NCBI RefSeq assembly: GCF_018375725.1
Contig: NZ_JAHACR010000165.1
Coordinates: 1 to 9,299, forward strand
Direction of reading: 5' to 3'
Length of the DNA: 9,299 nucleotides
Origin: Burkholderia sp.
GTDB lineage: Bacteria > Pseudomonadota > Gammaproteobacteria > Burkholderiales > Burkholderiaceae
Of this stretch, positions 1 to 5,497 are shown one piece after another. The notes beneath the pieces are model-generated. The model had not been told where the DNA came from. It did not search any database and saw only the letters and a program-made list of their open reading frames with translations. The translations under genes and the position numbers were made by a program. Every line of letters begins with the position of its first letter. The first letter of the stretch is position 1.

Positions 1-2
1 CA

Positions 3-683
3 CTGTGCGTGTCGGTCGATTTCGAGACGCTGCCCGAGGTGCTCGCGATCGCCGAGGCGCATGACAATGTCTATGCGTCGGTCGGCGTGCATCCCGATCA
101 CGAGGACGCGCACGATCCGACGCTCGCCGAGCTGGTCGAGATGGCCGCGCACCCGAAGGTCGTCGCGATCGGCGAGACCGGACTCGACTACTACCGCCTC
201 GAAGGCCGTTCGATCGCCGACATGGAATGGCAGCGCGAACGCTTCCGCACGCATATCCGCGCGGCGCACGCGACCGGCAAGCCGCTGATCGTGCATACGC
301 GGGCGTCGTCGGAGGATACGCTGCGGATCATGGCCGAGGAGCGCGCGGACGTGCCGGGCGGCGTGATGCACTGCTTCACCGAGCCGTGGGCGGTCGCCGA
401 GCAGGCGCTCGCGCAGAATTTCCATATCTCGCTGTCGGGCATCGTGACGTTCAAGAGCGCCGCCGACGTGCAGGACGTCGCGCGCCGCGTGCCGCTCGAC
501 CGGCTGCTGATCGAGACCGACTCGCCGTATCTCGCGCCGGTGCCGTATCGCGGCAAGCCGAATGAACCTGCGTACGTCAGCCATGTCGGACGCTTTATCG
601 CGTCCGAGCGCGGCATCGCCGTCGAAGCGCTCGCCGACGCGACGACCCAGAATTTTTTCAGGCTGTTCAGGATTGCCCGCTGA
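3..683 (+). CDS. tatD: TatD-family metal-dependent hydrolase (YcfH/TatD type), 5' end cut by window edge
   Basis: The reading frame is open from the first bases and ends at TGA 681-683. A GTG at position 9 could be read as a start, but the frame continues upstream and the usual N-terminal HxH metal motif of the family is missing, so the gene begins before the window. Counting from the GTG codon, visible family landmarks are GVHPD (26-30), GETGLDYY with metal-ligand Glu56, VHTR with His96, MHCF with His121 and ETDSPYLAP with Asp171. TatD proteins fold as TIM barrels with a two-metal site; characterised members are 3'-5' exonucleases/DNases, cytoplasmic. The length from the GTG (224 aa) fits a roughly 260-aa protein lacking its first 30-40 residues. 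In Burkholderia this gene usually follows tmk-holB-pilZ (from memory, not visible here). Family assignment is secure; the exact substrate is not. Confidence 0.95.
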   Translation: MCVSVDFETLPEVLAIAEAHDNVYASVGVHPDHEDAHDPTLAELVEMAAHPKVVAIGETGLDYYRLEGRSIADMEWQRERFRTHIRAAHATGKPLIVHTRASSEDTLRIMAEERADVPGGVMHCFTEPWAVAEQALAQNFHISLSGIVTFKSAADVQDVARRVPLDRLLIETDSPYLAPVPYRGKPNEPAYVSHVGRFIASERGIAVEALADATTQNFFRLFRIAR

Positions 684-711
684 CGGCGGCGCGACGCAGC
701 CGACCAAACCG

Positions 712-720
712 AGGAAGGAG
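712..720 (+). promoter_or_regulatory. Ribosome binding site deciding the start of the ankyrin gene
   Basis: The strong purine-rich Shine-Dalgarno AGGAAGGAG ends 9 nt before ATG 730. It selects that ATG over an in-frame open extension that begins at 562 inside tatD. A signal peptide starting exactly at 730 supports the choice. Confidence 0.85.
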
Positions 721-729
721 CCCACAACA

Positions 730-1449
730 ATGACGAAGCCGATCCATCATCTGTCGAAACGCGCGCCGGCGGCCGCACTCATCGCCGCTGCATTCGTGGC
801 AGGTGGACTGTTCGCCTCTGCCGGGGCGCGCGCGGAGTCGCTCGATGCGATCGTCAAGGCGGTCAAGTTTGACGACATCGCCGATATCGGCAAGCAGCTG
901 AAGAACGGTCTCGATCCGAACACGACCGATTCCACCGGCGATCCGCTGCTCGTGATCGCCGCGCGCGAAAAGTCCGACAAGGTCGCCGCGGCGCTGGCCT
1001 CCGCGCCGAACGTCGATCTCGAGAAGGAAGACAAGGCGGGCGAGAACGCGCTGATGCTCGCGTCGCTGAACGGCGACACGGGCCTCGTGAAGCTGCTGAT
1101 CGACAAGGGCGCCGAGGTCAACAAGAAGGGTTGGGCGCCGTTGCACTACGCGGCCACCAGCGGCCAGGATGCGGTCGTCAAGGTGCTGCTCGACCATTCG
1201 GCCTACATCGACACCGAGTCGCCGAACGGCACGACGCCGCTGATGATGGCGGCGCGCGGCAATCACCCGTCGACGGTCAACCTCCTGCTCGACGAGGGTG
1301 CCGATCCTCAGGTGAAGAACCAGCTCGGCCTGACGGCGCTCCAGTTCGCGAAGCGCTACAAGGCGCCGGACGCGGTCGACATCCTGAGCAAGCGCACCGT
1401 GCGTGTCGGCGCGTCGGCGCCGGCGGGCGCACAAAAAAGTGCAAAATGA
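730..1449 (+). CDS. Secreted ankyrin-repeat protein
   Basis: This is a 239-aa protein starting at ATG 730, 46 nt after tatD stops and behind a strong ribosome binding site, so it is probably cotranscribed with tatD. Residues 1-35 form a Sec signal peptide: a basic N-terminus (K3, K10, R11), an Ala/Val/Leu core and an ARA|ES cleavage site after A35. The mature part is almost entirely ankyrin repeats: a degenerate N-cap (about 39-67), repeats at roughly 68-101, 102-132 (GENALMLASLNGDTGLVKLL), 133-164 (APLHYAATSGQ) and 165-197 (TTPLMMAARGNHPSTVNLLL), and a C-cap to about 229. The TPLHxAA-type helix starts and GADxxxxN-type turns are well kept. Ankyrin stacks bind other proteins and carry no catalytic residues, so a periplasmic protein-protein role is inferred. 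The partner is unknown. Similar proteins are common after tatD in Burkholderia (from memory). Confidence 0.92.
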   Translation: MTKPIHHLSKRAPAAALIAAAFVAGGLFASAGARAESLDAIVKAVKFDDIADIGKQLKNGLDPNTTDSTGDPLLVIAAREKSDKVAAALASAPNVDLEKEDKAGENALMLASLNGDTGLVKLLIDKGAEVNKKGWAPLHYAATSGQDAVVKVLLDHSAYIDTESPNGTTPLMMAARGNHPSTVNLLLDEGADPQVKNQLGLTALQFAKRYKAPDAVDILSKRTVRVGASAPAGAQKSAK

Positions 1450-1460
1450 CGGTTTTGGGG

Positions 1461-1506
1461 GCGGCCGGACGCGTACCGGCGCCGGCGTGGCGCCGGCCGC
1501 TCCGGT
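1461..1506. repeat. Nested GC-rich inverted repeats between ankyrin and Rap1a-like genes
   Basis: Two mutually exclusive perfect 8-bp stems are present: GCGGCCGG (1461-1468) with CCGGCCGC (1493-1500), and CCGGCGCC (1476-1483) with GGCGCCGG (1489-1496) around a 5-nt loop. No T-run follows on the + strand. It could attenuate or terminate transcription after the ankyrin gene, or it may simply reflect high GC. Confidence 0.4.
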
Positions 1507-1540
1507 AATTGCAGCAGGCGGTCTCGGGCCGCATTGATAT

Positions 1541-1545
1541 AAGGA
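1541..1545 (+). promoter_or_regulatory. Ribosome binding site for the Rap1a-like gene
   Basis: AAGGA lies 5 nt before ATG 1551. It supports that ATG over the upstream in-frame TTG at 1509, which has no such site and would displace the signal peptide from the N-terminus. Confidence 0.65.
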
Positions 1546-1550
1546 ACACC

Positions 1551-1907
1551 ATGTTGCGGGCTATGTTTTGTGCCGCGGCGTTCGCCGTGCCGCTGACTGC
1601 GGCAGCCTTCACGGGCGGCGATCTCGATCGGCTGTGCGCGAAGACGGACGTGAAGTCGAGGGCGTCGTGCGCGGCCTACATCGAGGGCGCTGCCGACGGC
1701 GTCTACAACACCATCGATGCGATCGGCGGCACCACGGGGCCGCGCGTCGGCCAGTATTTCTGCCTGCCGGCCGACATCCGGGCGCAGCAGATGACCGATG
1801 CGGTGCGCAAGTACATCGCGGAAAATCCGAAGCTGGCCGACTACAACGCGAGCACCGCAGTATCGCTCGGTCTCGGCAAAGCGTTCCCATGCAGGAACAA
1901 TTACTGA
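1551..1907 (+). CDS. Rap1a/Tai4-like small secreted protein (orphan)
   Basis: This 118-aa protein has a signal peptide (residues 1-19, hydrophobic Ala/Phe/Val core, cleavage near TAAA|FT). The mature 99 residues show the Rap1a/Tai pattern: a GxDLxxLC start (C29), SCxxYIxGxADG (C40-G50), FCLP (C71) followed by a helix with VRKYIAENP (85-93), and a terminal KAFPC (C114). The four mature cysteines suggest two disulfides in the periplasm. Rap1a of Serratia and Tai4 are immunity proteins that neutralise peptidoglycan amidase effectors of type VI secretion (known for the family). Many Burkholderia genomes also carry such domains away from any T6SS genes, as here: no effector, Hcp, VgrG or PAAR gene is visible. 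Self-protection is therefore only a possibility. Domain call is good; function is open. Confidence 0.85.
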   Translation: MLRAMFCAAAFAVPLTAAAFTGGDLDRLCAKTDVKSRASCAAYIEGAADGVYNTIDAIGGTTGPRVGQYFCLPADIRAQQMTDAVRKYIAENPKLADYNASTAVSLGLGKAFPCRNNY

Positions 1908-1910
1908 CCT

Positions 1911-1938
1911 GACGCCGTATCCGGGCGCATACCGCGTC
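1911..1938 (+). terminator. Post-stop hairpin after the Rap1a-like gene, no T-run
   Basis: GACGC 1911-1915 pairs with GCGTC 1934-1938, then after one C-C mismatch GTAT 1917-1920 pairs with ATAC 1929-1932, leaving an 8-nt loop. It begins 3 nt after the stop codon. Without a T-tract it is at best a weak terminator or a 3'-end stabiliser. Confidence 0.3.
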
Positions 1939-2286
1939 CGGGCGCGATCGATACGTCCAGGACAACGACGTGCATGCGATCGCAAGCGTGCCATGTCCCC
2001 CCAACCGGCGTTGACGACTGCGACCGAAGCATGGCGGCATCTTTTGCGCAGCGAGAGCGGAGCGGCTTCCGACGCTTCCATGATCCCGGCTGCCGAGCGG
2101 TCGGAGTGCGGGCTGCGCGATCCGGCGCCATGAAGCAGGCCATCTCGTTGAAGCGCGTTGGCGGCCGCCGCGCCGGCACGCGAATGTATCCTGCCTGTAA
2201 CACCCCCCATAAAATGCAAGCGGGCGGGTGCCGTGCGCCCGGATCGCTAATAATGGAACATTCGTGCCGGTGCAGAGCCGGTTGCC

Positions 2287-2292
2287 AGGAGA
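2287..2292 (+). promoter_or_regulatory. Ribosome binding site deciding the glycosyltransferase start
   Basis: AGGAGA ends 8 nt before ATG 2301. The frame is open upstream to about 1974, but the extension is Cys/Arg-rich and unlike the family, whereas the fold's first beta strand (MRIAQIAP) starts at 2301. Confidence 0.75.
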
Positions 2293-2300
2293 CGAGGATC

Positions 2301-3365
2301 ATGAGAATTGCCCAGATCGCCCCGCTGACCGAGTCGGTGCCGCCGAAGCTGTATGGTGGGACGGAGCGCGTCGTGTCGTACCTGACAGAGGCGCTCGTCG
2401 ACCTCGGCCACGACGTGACCTTGTTCGCGAGCGGCGATTCGACGACGCGCGCGACACTCGAGCCGGTGTGGCCGCGTGCGTTGCGGCTCGACGCGTCGAT
2501 CCGCGACCGGATTGCGCCGCACATGCTGCTGATGGAAACGGTCGCACGTCGCGCGAACGACTTCGACGTCCTCCATTTCCACATGGACTATTACTCGTTT
2601 TCGGTCTTCAATCGCCAGGAAACGCCGTACATGACGACGCTGCACGGCCGCCTCGACCTGCCGGAGCAGCAGCCCGTGTTCGACACGTTCAGCACCGCGC
2701 CGGTGATCTCGATCTCGAACGCGCAGCGTCAGCCGCTGCCGCAGGCGAAATGGCTGACGACCGTCTATCACGGACTGCCCGAGACGCTTTATACGCCACA
2801 GCCGGTCGAGCCGCGCTATCTGGCGTTCATCGGCCGTATCTCGCCGGAAAAGCGCGTCGATACGGCAATCCGCATCGCGCAGCAATGCGGATTGCCAATC
2901 AAGATCGCCGCGAAGATCGATGCAGCCGACCAGGAGTATTTCGAACGCGAGATCAAGCCGCTGTTCGCCCTGCCGCACGTCGAGTACATCGGCGAGATCG
3001 CCGATCATCAGAAGGCGGAATTCCTGTCGGGCGCGCATGCGCTGCTGTTTCCGATCGACTGGCCGGAGCCGTTCGGCCTCGTGATGATCGAGGCGATGGC
3101 GTGCGGGACGCCGGTGATCGCGTTCAACCGCGGCTCCGTGTCGGAAGTGCTGGACGAAGGGATCTCGGGCTTCATCGTCGAGGACGAGATCAGCGCGGTC
3201 GCGGCCGTCAACCGGCTGCACCTGCTGCCGCGTGCGCGCGTGAGGCAGCGTTTCGAGGAGCGCTTCACGTCGCGACGCATGGCGCAGCAGTATGTCGAGG
3301 TCTACCAGTCGCTGATCCGCGCGCGCAAGCGCTCGCGTTTCAAGGTGATCGATTCGACGACCTGA
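2301..3365 (+). CDS. GT4-family glycosyltransferase (GT-B fold)
   Basis: This 354-aa cytosolic protein has the two Rossmann-like domains of retaining GT-B enzymes and no signal or membrane segment. The N-terminal domain opens with MRIAQIAP and a P-K-L-Y-G-G-T-E-R loop (15-23), the glycine-rich acceptor-side loop typical of GT4, and contains FDVLHFHMD (88-96) and TLHG (113-116). The C-terminal nucleotide-sugar domain starts at about 173 with FIGRISPEKRVD (R179, K184 contact the sugar-nucleotide phosphates in homologues). It continues through FPIDWPEPFGLVMIEAMACGTPVI, which holds the E-x7-E pair E256/E264, and N276-R-G. Family knowledge says it moves a sugar from an activated donor with retention; donor and acceptor cannot be read from sequence. 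It stands alone with no polysaccharide or lipid A genes next to it, so a storage, glycolipid or envelope role is undecided. Confidence 0.93.
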   Translation: MRIAQIAPLTESVPPKLYGGTERVVSYLTEALVDLGHDVTLFASGDSTTRATLEPVWPRALRLDASIRDRIAPHMLLMETVARRANDFDVLHFHMDYYSFSVFNRQETPYMTTLHGRLDLPEQQPVFDTFSTAPVISISNAQRQPLPQAKWLTTVYHGLPETLYTPQPVEPRYLAFIGRISPEKRVDTAIRIAQQCGLPIKIAAKIDAADQEYFEREIKPLFALPHVEYIGEIADHQKAEFLSGAHALLFPIDWPEPFGLVMIEAMACGTPVIAFNRGSVSEVLDEGISGFIVEDEISAVAAVNRLHLLPRARVRQRFEERFTSRRMAQQYVEVYQSLIRARKRSRFKVIDSTT

Positions 3366-3378
3366 ACGGTCGCACAAA

Positions 3379-3412
3379 AAAACGGCGATGTCCTTGCGGG
3401 CATCGCCGTTTT
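3379..3412. terminator. Bidirectional rho-independent terminator
   Basis: A perfect 12-bp inverted repeat (3379-3390 with 3401-3412, loop 3391-3400) has a core of CGGCGATG/CATCGCCG. Rightward transcripts end in TTTT (3409-3412); leftward transcripts see a run of seven T from the A-run at 3376-3382. It lies between the convergent ends of the glycosyltransferase (3365) and the lipoprotein gene (3448) and probably serves both. Confidence 0.9.
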
Positions 3413-3447
3413 CGCATGCGTCGCGCGTGCGGCGCGACGGACATGCG

Positions 3448-4035
3448 TCAGATGTTCAGTTTCGAGACCTTCGTGCCGTTGATCGACACGTCGCCCATCA
3501 GGCCTGCGTTCGTCAGGACGACAACCTGGACCGGCGCGGTGGCCGTCGTGGTGTCGATCGCGCCGTTCGCGCCGACCTTCACGAGCGCGACCGATGCGCC
3601 GGCGCCGGCAGCCCAGCCGTCGGACTTGCGGAATTCGTCGAGTGCCTCCTGCGTCATGAACAGGAACACGATCGCCTTCGATTGCGCGCCGGCCTGCAGG
3701 CCGACCGACAGCGACGACGTGTTGTAGTAGCCGATCGTGCTGCCGCCGACGCGCAGCGCGCCGTTGCCGGTCTGGCCGCCCACGATGAAGCCGGCCTGGA
3801 TCACATCCGGGAACACCAGCACGCCGCGCGACTTCGCGACGAGTTCACGCGAACCCTTGACCGTGGAATACAGGCGCGACAGCGTTGCGTCGACGCTCGC
3901 GTCGATTGCCTGACGCTTCGACGCGTTGGTCGATGCGGTGTTGGGCTTGTCCGGGGTCGTGGTGCAACCGGTGAGCGCGAGGCTTCCGACCACGAGTGCT
4001 GCGGCGACTTTGAGCACGAGATTCCGTTTTTGCAT
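3448..4035 (-). CDS. SYLF/YSC84-domain lipoprotein, BPSL1445-like
   Basis: This 195-aa lipoprotein starts at ATG 4035 behind a GGAGAA site. Residues 1-24 are a lipoprotein signal with K3/R4/K9, a hydrophobic core and the lipobox LTGC; C24 would be lipidated. Threonine at +2 (no Asp) favours outer-membrane sorting. After a Thr/Asn-rich linker (25-40) comes a SYLF (DUF500/Ysc84) domain to the end: helix 45-60, AKSRGVLVFPDVIQAGFIVGG (67-87), YYNTSSLSVGLQAGAQ, then ALDEFRKSDGW and the ASVALVKVGANGA strand. SYLF domains bind phosphoinositides in eukaryotes; bacterial versions are small envelope proteins of unclear role. It resembles the B. pseudomallei antigen BPSL1445 (from memory). It is monocistronic between a terminator and its own candidate promoter. 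Confidence 0.93.
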   Translation of the reverse strand: MQKRNLVLKVAAALVVGSLALTGCTTTPDKPNTASTNASKRQAIDASVDATLSRLYSTVKGSRELVAKSRGVLVFPDVIQAGFIVGGQTGNGALRVGGSTIGYYNTSSLSVGLQAGAQSKAIVFLFMTQEALDEFRKSDGWAAGAGASVALVKVGANGAIDTTTATAPVQVVVLTNAGLMGDVSINGTKVSKLNI

Positions 4036-4071
4036 CGTTCTTCTCCATCGGGTGTAGTTCAGAGTGAGTCT

Positions 4072-4084
4072 CGCTCAATGAGCG
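4072..4084. repeat. 13-nt palindrome in the leader of the SYLF lipoprotein gene
   Basis: CGCTCA-A-TGAGCG is a perfect 6-bp inverted repeat with a 1-nt centre. It lies just downstream of the predicted transcription start and 37 nt before the start codon, where a repressor site or short RNA hairpin could act. Confidence 0.4.
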
Positions 4085-4097
4085 GGTCACGACGGAA

Positions 4098-4106
4098 GTT
4101 ATATCA
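4098..4106 (-). promoter_or_regulatory. Candidate extended -10 promoter of the SYLF lipoprotein gene
   Basis: On the - strand the sequence reads TGATATAAC, i.e. TGn followed by TATAAC (5 of 6 to TATAAT). No good -35 is visible, which an extended -10 tolerates. A small inverted repeat GGATT/AATCC (4111-4115 and 4119-4123) sits directly upstream. The predicted leader is about 55 nt. Confidence 0.5.
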
Positions 4107-4251
4107 CAGCGGATTACAAATCCTTTTCATGCGTCGGTGAAAAAGCGTCAAATCGGGCGGCGGTGTCGCGACATGCCAACGCGAGTGCCGGTGTGTTGCC
4201 ATCGATGAAAAGCGCTCCTGTTGTGCGGGAAGAATCGGGGAATCTTGCATT

Positions 4252-4269
4252 CCGCGCCATCATGCGCGG
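4252..4269 (-). terminator. Weak hairpin after the two-helix membrane protein gene
   Basis: CCGCGC 4252-4257 pairs with GCGCGG 4264-4269 around a 6-nt loop, 4 nt past the stop codon. No T-run follows on the - strand, so termination is uncertain. Confidence 0.3.
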
Positions 4270-4273
4270 CATT

Positions 4274-4714
4274 TCAATGCGGGACGGGCGGCTTGATCGG
4301 CGGCCGTCGCAGCGCACGACGGAGCAGGGCGATGACGATGCCGCACGCGAACAGGAATGCGGCGGGCACGACCCAGTAGGCGACGAACGCATTCCACAGG
4401 TAGCGCGCGAGAATGTTGCGGCGCAACGCATATTCGTCGCGTGCCGCCTGCTGACGAGCGACCTGGGCGGCCAGGACGTCGGCAGGACAGCCGGCTGTGC
4501 GCGCTTCGTCGGGGTCGCCGTGGCAGCGTGCGGCGGCGCCGGCGGCGCGCTGCGCATCGGAGAATTGCCACGTGGTCAGCGCAAGGCGGAGATCGGCTCG
4601 GTTGTACGCCATCTCCTCGCGAATCTCGCGCACGGCGACGATCGCGACGGGCACGGCCCATACGGCGATCACGATCAGCCAGCGGCGGAACCAGCGGTGT
4701 TGTCGCCATGCCAT
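4274..4714 (-). CDS. Uncharacterised two-helix inner-membrane protein
   Basis: I do not recognise this 146-aa protein. The start ATG 4714 is set by GGAGGT at 4719-4724, 4 nt upstream. The N-terminus is Arg/Trp-rich (MAWRQHRWFRRW), followed by a hydrophobic helix at 13-28. A hydrophilic 80-residue middle part contains two cysteines (C64, C76) and an Ala/Gln/Arg-rich helical stretch (80-99). A second helix (about 109-131, WNAFVAYWVVPAAFLFACGIVI) precedes a short basic, proline-rich tail. The positive charges at both ends predict both termini in the cytoplasm and the middle loop in the periplasm, where C64 and C76 could form a disulfide. It lies downstream of psiF on the same strand but behind the psiF terminator, so it is probably transcribed on its own; a TATGAT at 4802-4807 is a possible -10 without a good -35. 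Third-codon GC bias and the ribosome binding site support a real gene. Confidence 0.75.
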   Translation of the reverse strand: MAWRQHRWFRRWLIVIAVWAVPVAIVAVREIREEMAYNRADLRLALTTWQFSDAQRAAGAAARCHGDPDEARTAGCPADVLAAQVARQQAARDEYALRRNILARYLWNAFVAYWVVPAAFLFACGIVIALLRRALRRPPIKPPVPH

Positions 4715-4861
4715 CGAAACCTCCGTTTGACGCGGCATGCGCGTCTGTCTCGAGGGCGGCCCGATGGCGCTTCTGGTACTGGAATGGGCCGCATTGCAGC
4801 CATCATAGAAGAAAATGCGACAAAACGCCGCACCTCGCGCGCGATGCACGCGCGCCGCAAA

Positions 4862-4898
4862 CAAAAATGCCGCGCACCGTCTGAACGGTGCGCGGCAT
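4862..4898 (-). terminator. Rho-independent terminator of psiF
   Basis: A perfect 14-bp stem (4867-4880 with 4885-4898, tetraloop CTGA) is followed, reading leftward, by a T-run from the A-tract at 4863-4867. It lies 20 nt after the psiF stop codon. Rightward there is no T-run, so it acts on the - strand. Confidence 0.9.
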
Positions 4899-4918
4899 GG
4901 ATTCGGGAGCGTCGGGGA

Positions 4919-5209
4919 TCAGGCGCCGGCCTGGGTGCTCAGGCAGCTCTTCATGAACGCCTTGCGCTCGTCGCCTTTCTTGTCGCCGGCGTCCTTGTTG
5001 CAGGCCTTCATCTTGTCCTGCTGCGACATCTTCTTTGCGGGCTTCGCCGACAGGCAGTCCTTCATGAATGCCTTGCGTTCGTCGCCCGTCTTGCCGGCGG
5101 CCTGGGTGTTACAGGCCTTCATCTTGTCCTGCTGGCTGTTCTGCGCGAAAACAGGGGAAGCCAACATGCCGCCGACGAGCAGTGCGGCTACGAGCGATTG
5201 GATCTTCAT
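4919..5209 (-). CDS. psiF: PsiF-repeat periplasmic protein
   Basis: This 96-aa protein starts at ATG 5209, with GGGAG 6 nt upstream. Residues 1-22 are a signal peptide (MKIQSL, hydrophobic Ala/Leu/Val core, PVFA|Q). The mature protein is two near-identical PsiF repeats, 26-54 and 63-91, each of the form QQDKMKACN...GDERKAFMKxCLS, joined by a short Lys/Ala linker. Each repeat carries two cysteines 19 residues apart (C33/C52 and C70/C89), which suggests one disulfide per repeat forming a helical hairpin. E. coli PsiF is induced by phosphate starvation, but its biochemical role is not known, and I see no clear Pho box here. The duplication is visible at DNA level (83-nt repeats 111 bp apart). 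The gene has its own candidate promoter and a strong terminator, so it is monocistronic. Confidence 0.93.
   Translation of the reverse strand: MKIQSLVAALLVGGMLASPVFAQNSQQDKMKACNTQAAGKTGDERKAFMKDCLSAKPAKKMSQQDKMKACNKDAGDKKGDERKAFMKSCLSTQAGA
4941..5134. repeat. Imperfect 83-nt tandem duplication inside psiF
   Basis: Positions 4941-5023 and 5052-5134 are closely similar at DNA level and encode the two PsiF repeats. They are offset by 111 bp (37 codons), so the frame is kept. Differences are partly synonymous, partly in the variable middle of each repeat. Confidence 0.85.
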
Positions 5210-5263
5210 TTGACACTCCCAGTGGGTGAGTTGCGTTTTATTGAGGTTGTTTCGGAGTGAAAC

Positions 5264-5367
5264 GCCAGGCGTTGACGCTAGGCGTGCCGGGCTCCGATTA
5301 TCGCCAGTCAATGTGAAAACAACAAAACAGCATGTTGTATAACGCGCTGTTCGTGCCAGGCGTTGAC
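5264..5367. repeat. Two 13-nt direct repeats flanking the psiF promoter
   Basis: GCCAGGCGTTGAC occurs identically at 5264-5276 and 5355-5367, spaced 91 bp start to start. The first copy is part of a palindrome AACGCC-A-GGCGTT (5261-5273). One copy lies upstream of the candidate psiF -35 and one just downstream of its predicted start site, an arrangement seen with DNA-looping repressors; the regulator is not known. Confidence 0.5.
5297..5325 (-). promoter_or_regulatory. Candidate sigma70 promoter of psiF
   Basis: Reading leftward, TTGTTG (5320-5325) and GATAAT (5297-5302, 5 of 6 to consensus) are separated by 17 nt. The predicted leader is about 80 nt. The -35 keeps only the TTG core. Confidence 0.55.
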
Positions 5368-5459
5368 CGCCTCGGCGTCGAAAACGCGCGATGACGATCA
5401 GGGCAAACCATGACGCGACGGGTGATTTAGGCGATGTCGCGCGAATTGCGCGTGCGTTG

Positions 5460-5490
5460 TTGCCAATTGCCGATCGCAAGCCATTACAAT
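5460..5490 (+). promoter_or_regulatory. Candidate promoter of the asparaginase gene
   Basis: TTGCCA (5460-5465) and TACAAT (5485-5490, 5 of 6) are 19 nt apart, longer than the preferred 17. The predicted start site falls at about 5497, directly at ATG 5498, so translation from that ATG would be leaderless. Confidence 0.45.
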
Positions 5491-5497
5491 CGCGCGC

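Larger units (their letters stand above)
1908..2300. other. 393-nt intergenic stretch before the glycosyltransferase
   Basis: No convincing gene is present on either strand; the open frames here have no family features or plausible starts. The stretch holds the hairpin at 1911-1938, a 9-nt direct repeat TCCGGGCGC at 1920-1928 and 1937-1945, and a 10-bp palindrome TGCGATCGCA at 1975-1984. AT-rich patches at 2208-2215 (CATAAAAT) and 2248-2254 (TAATAAT) could be -10 elements, but neither has a good -35 hexamer at 16-18 nt. The promoter of the downstream gene is presumably here but I cannot place it. Confidence 0.5.

Noticed and set aside
562..729. Extension of the ankyrin gene upstream into tatD
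   Set aside because: It overlaps tatD, lacks conservation features, and would bury the signal peptide; ATG 730 has a strong ribosome binding site.
1534..1543. TGATATAAG as an extended -10 promoter for the Rap1a-like gene
   Set aside because: It overlaps the AAGGA ribosome binding site and would start transcription at the ATG; no -35 is present, so I read it as the translation signal only.
1974..2300. 109-codon N-terminal extension of the glycosyltransferase
   Set aside because: It is Cys/Arg-rich and unlike GT4 N-termini, while the first beta strand and a ribosome binding site match ATG 2301.
2247..3377. Long (376 codons) open frame on the - strand opposite the glycosyltransferase
   Set aside because: It is a GC-rich antisense shadow: Arg/Asp/His-rich translation, no family motifs, no ribosome binding site, and it fully overlaps a well-supported gene.
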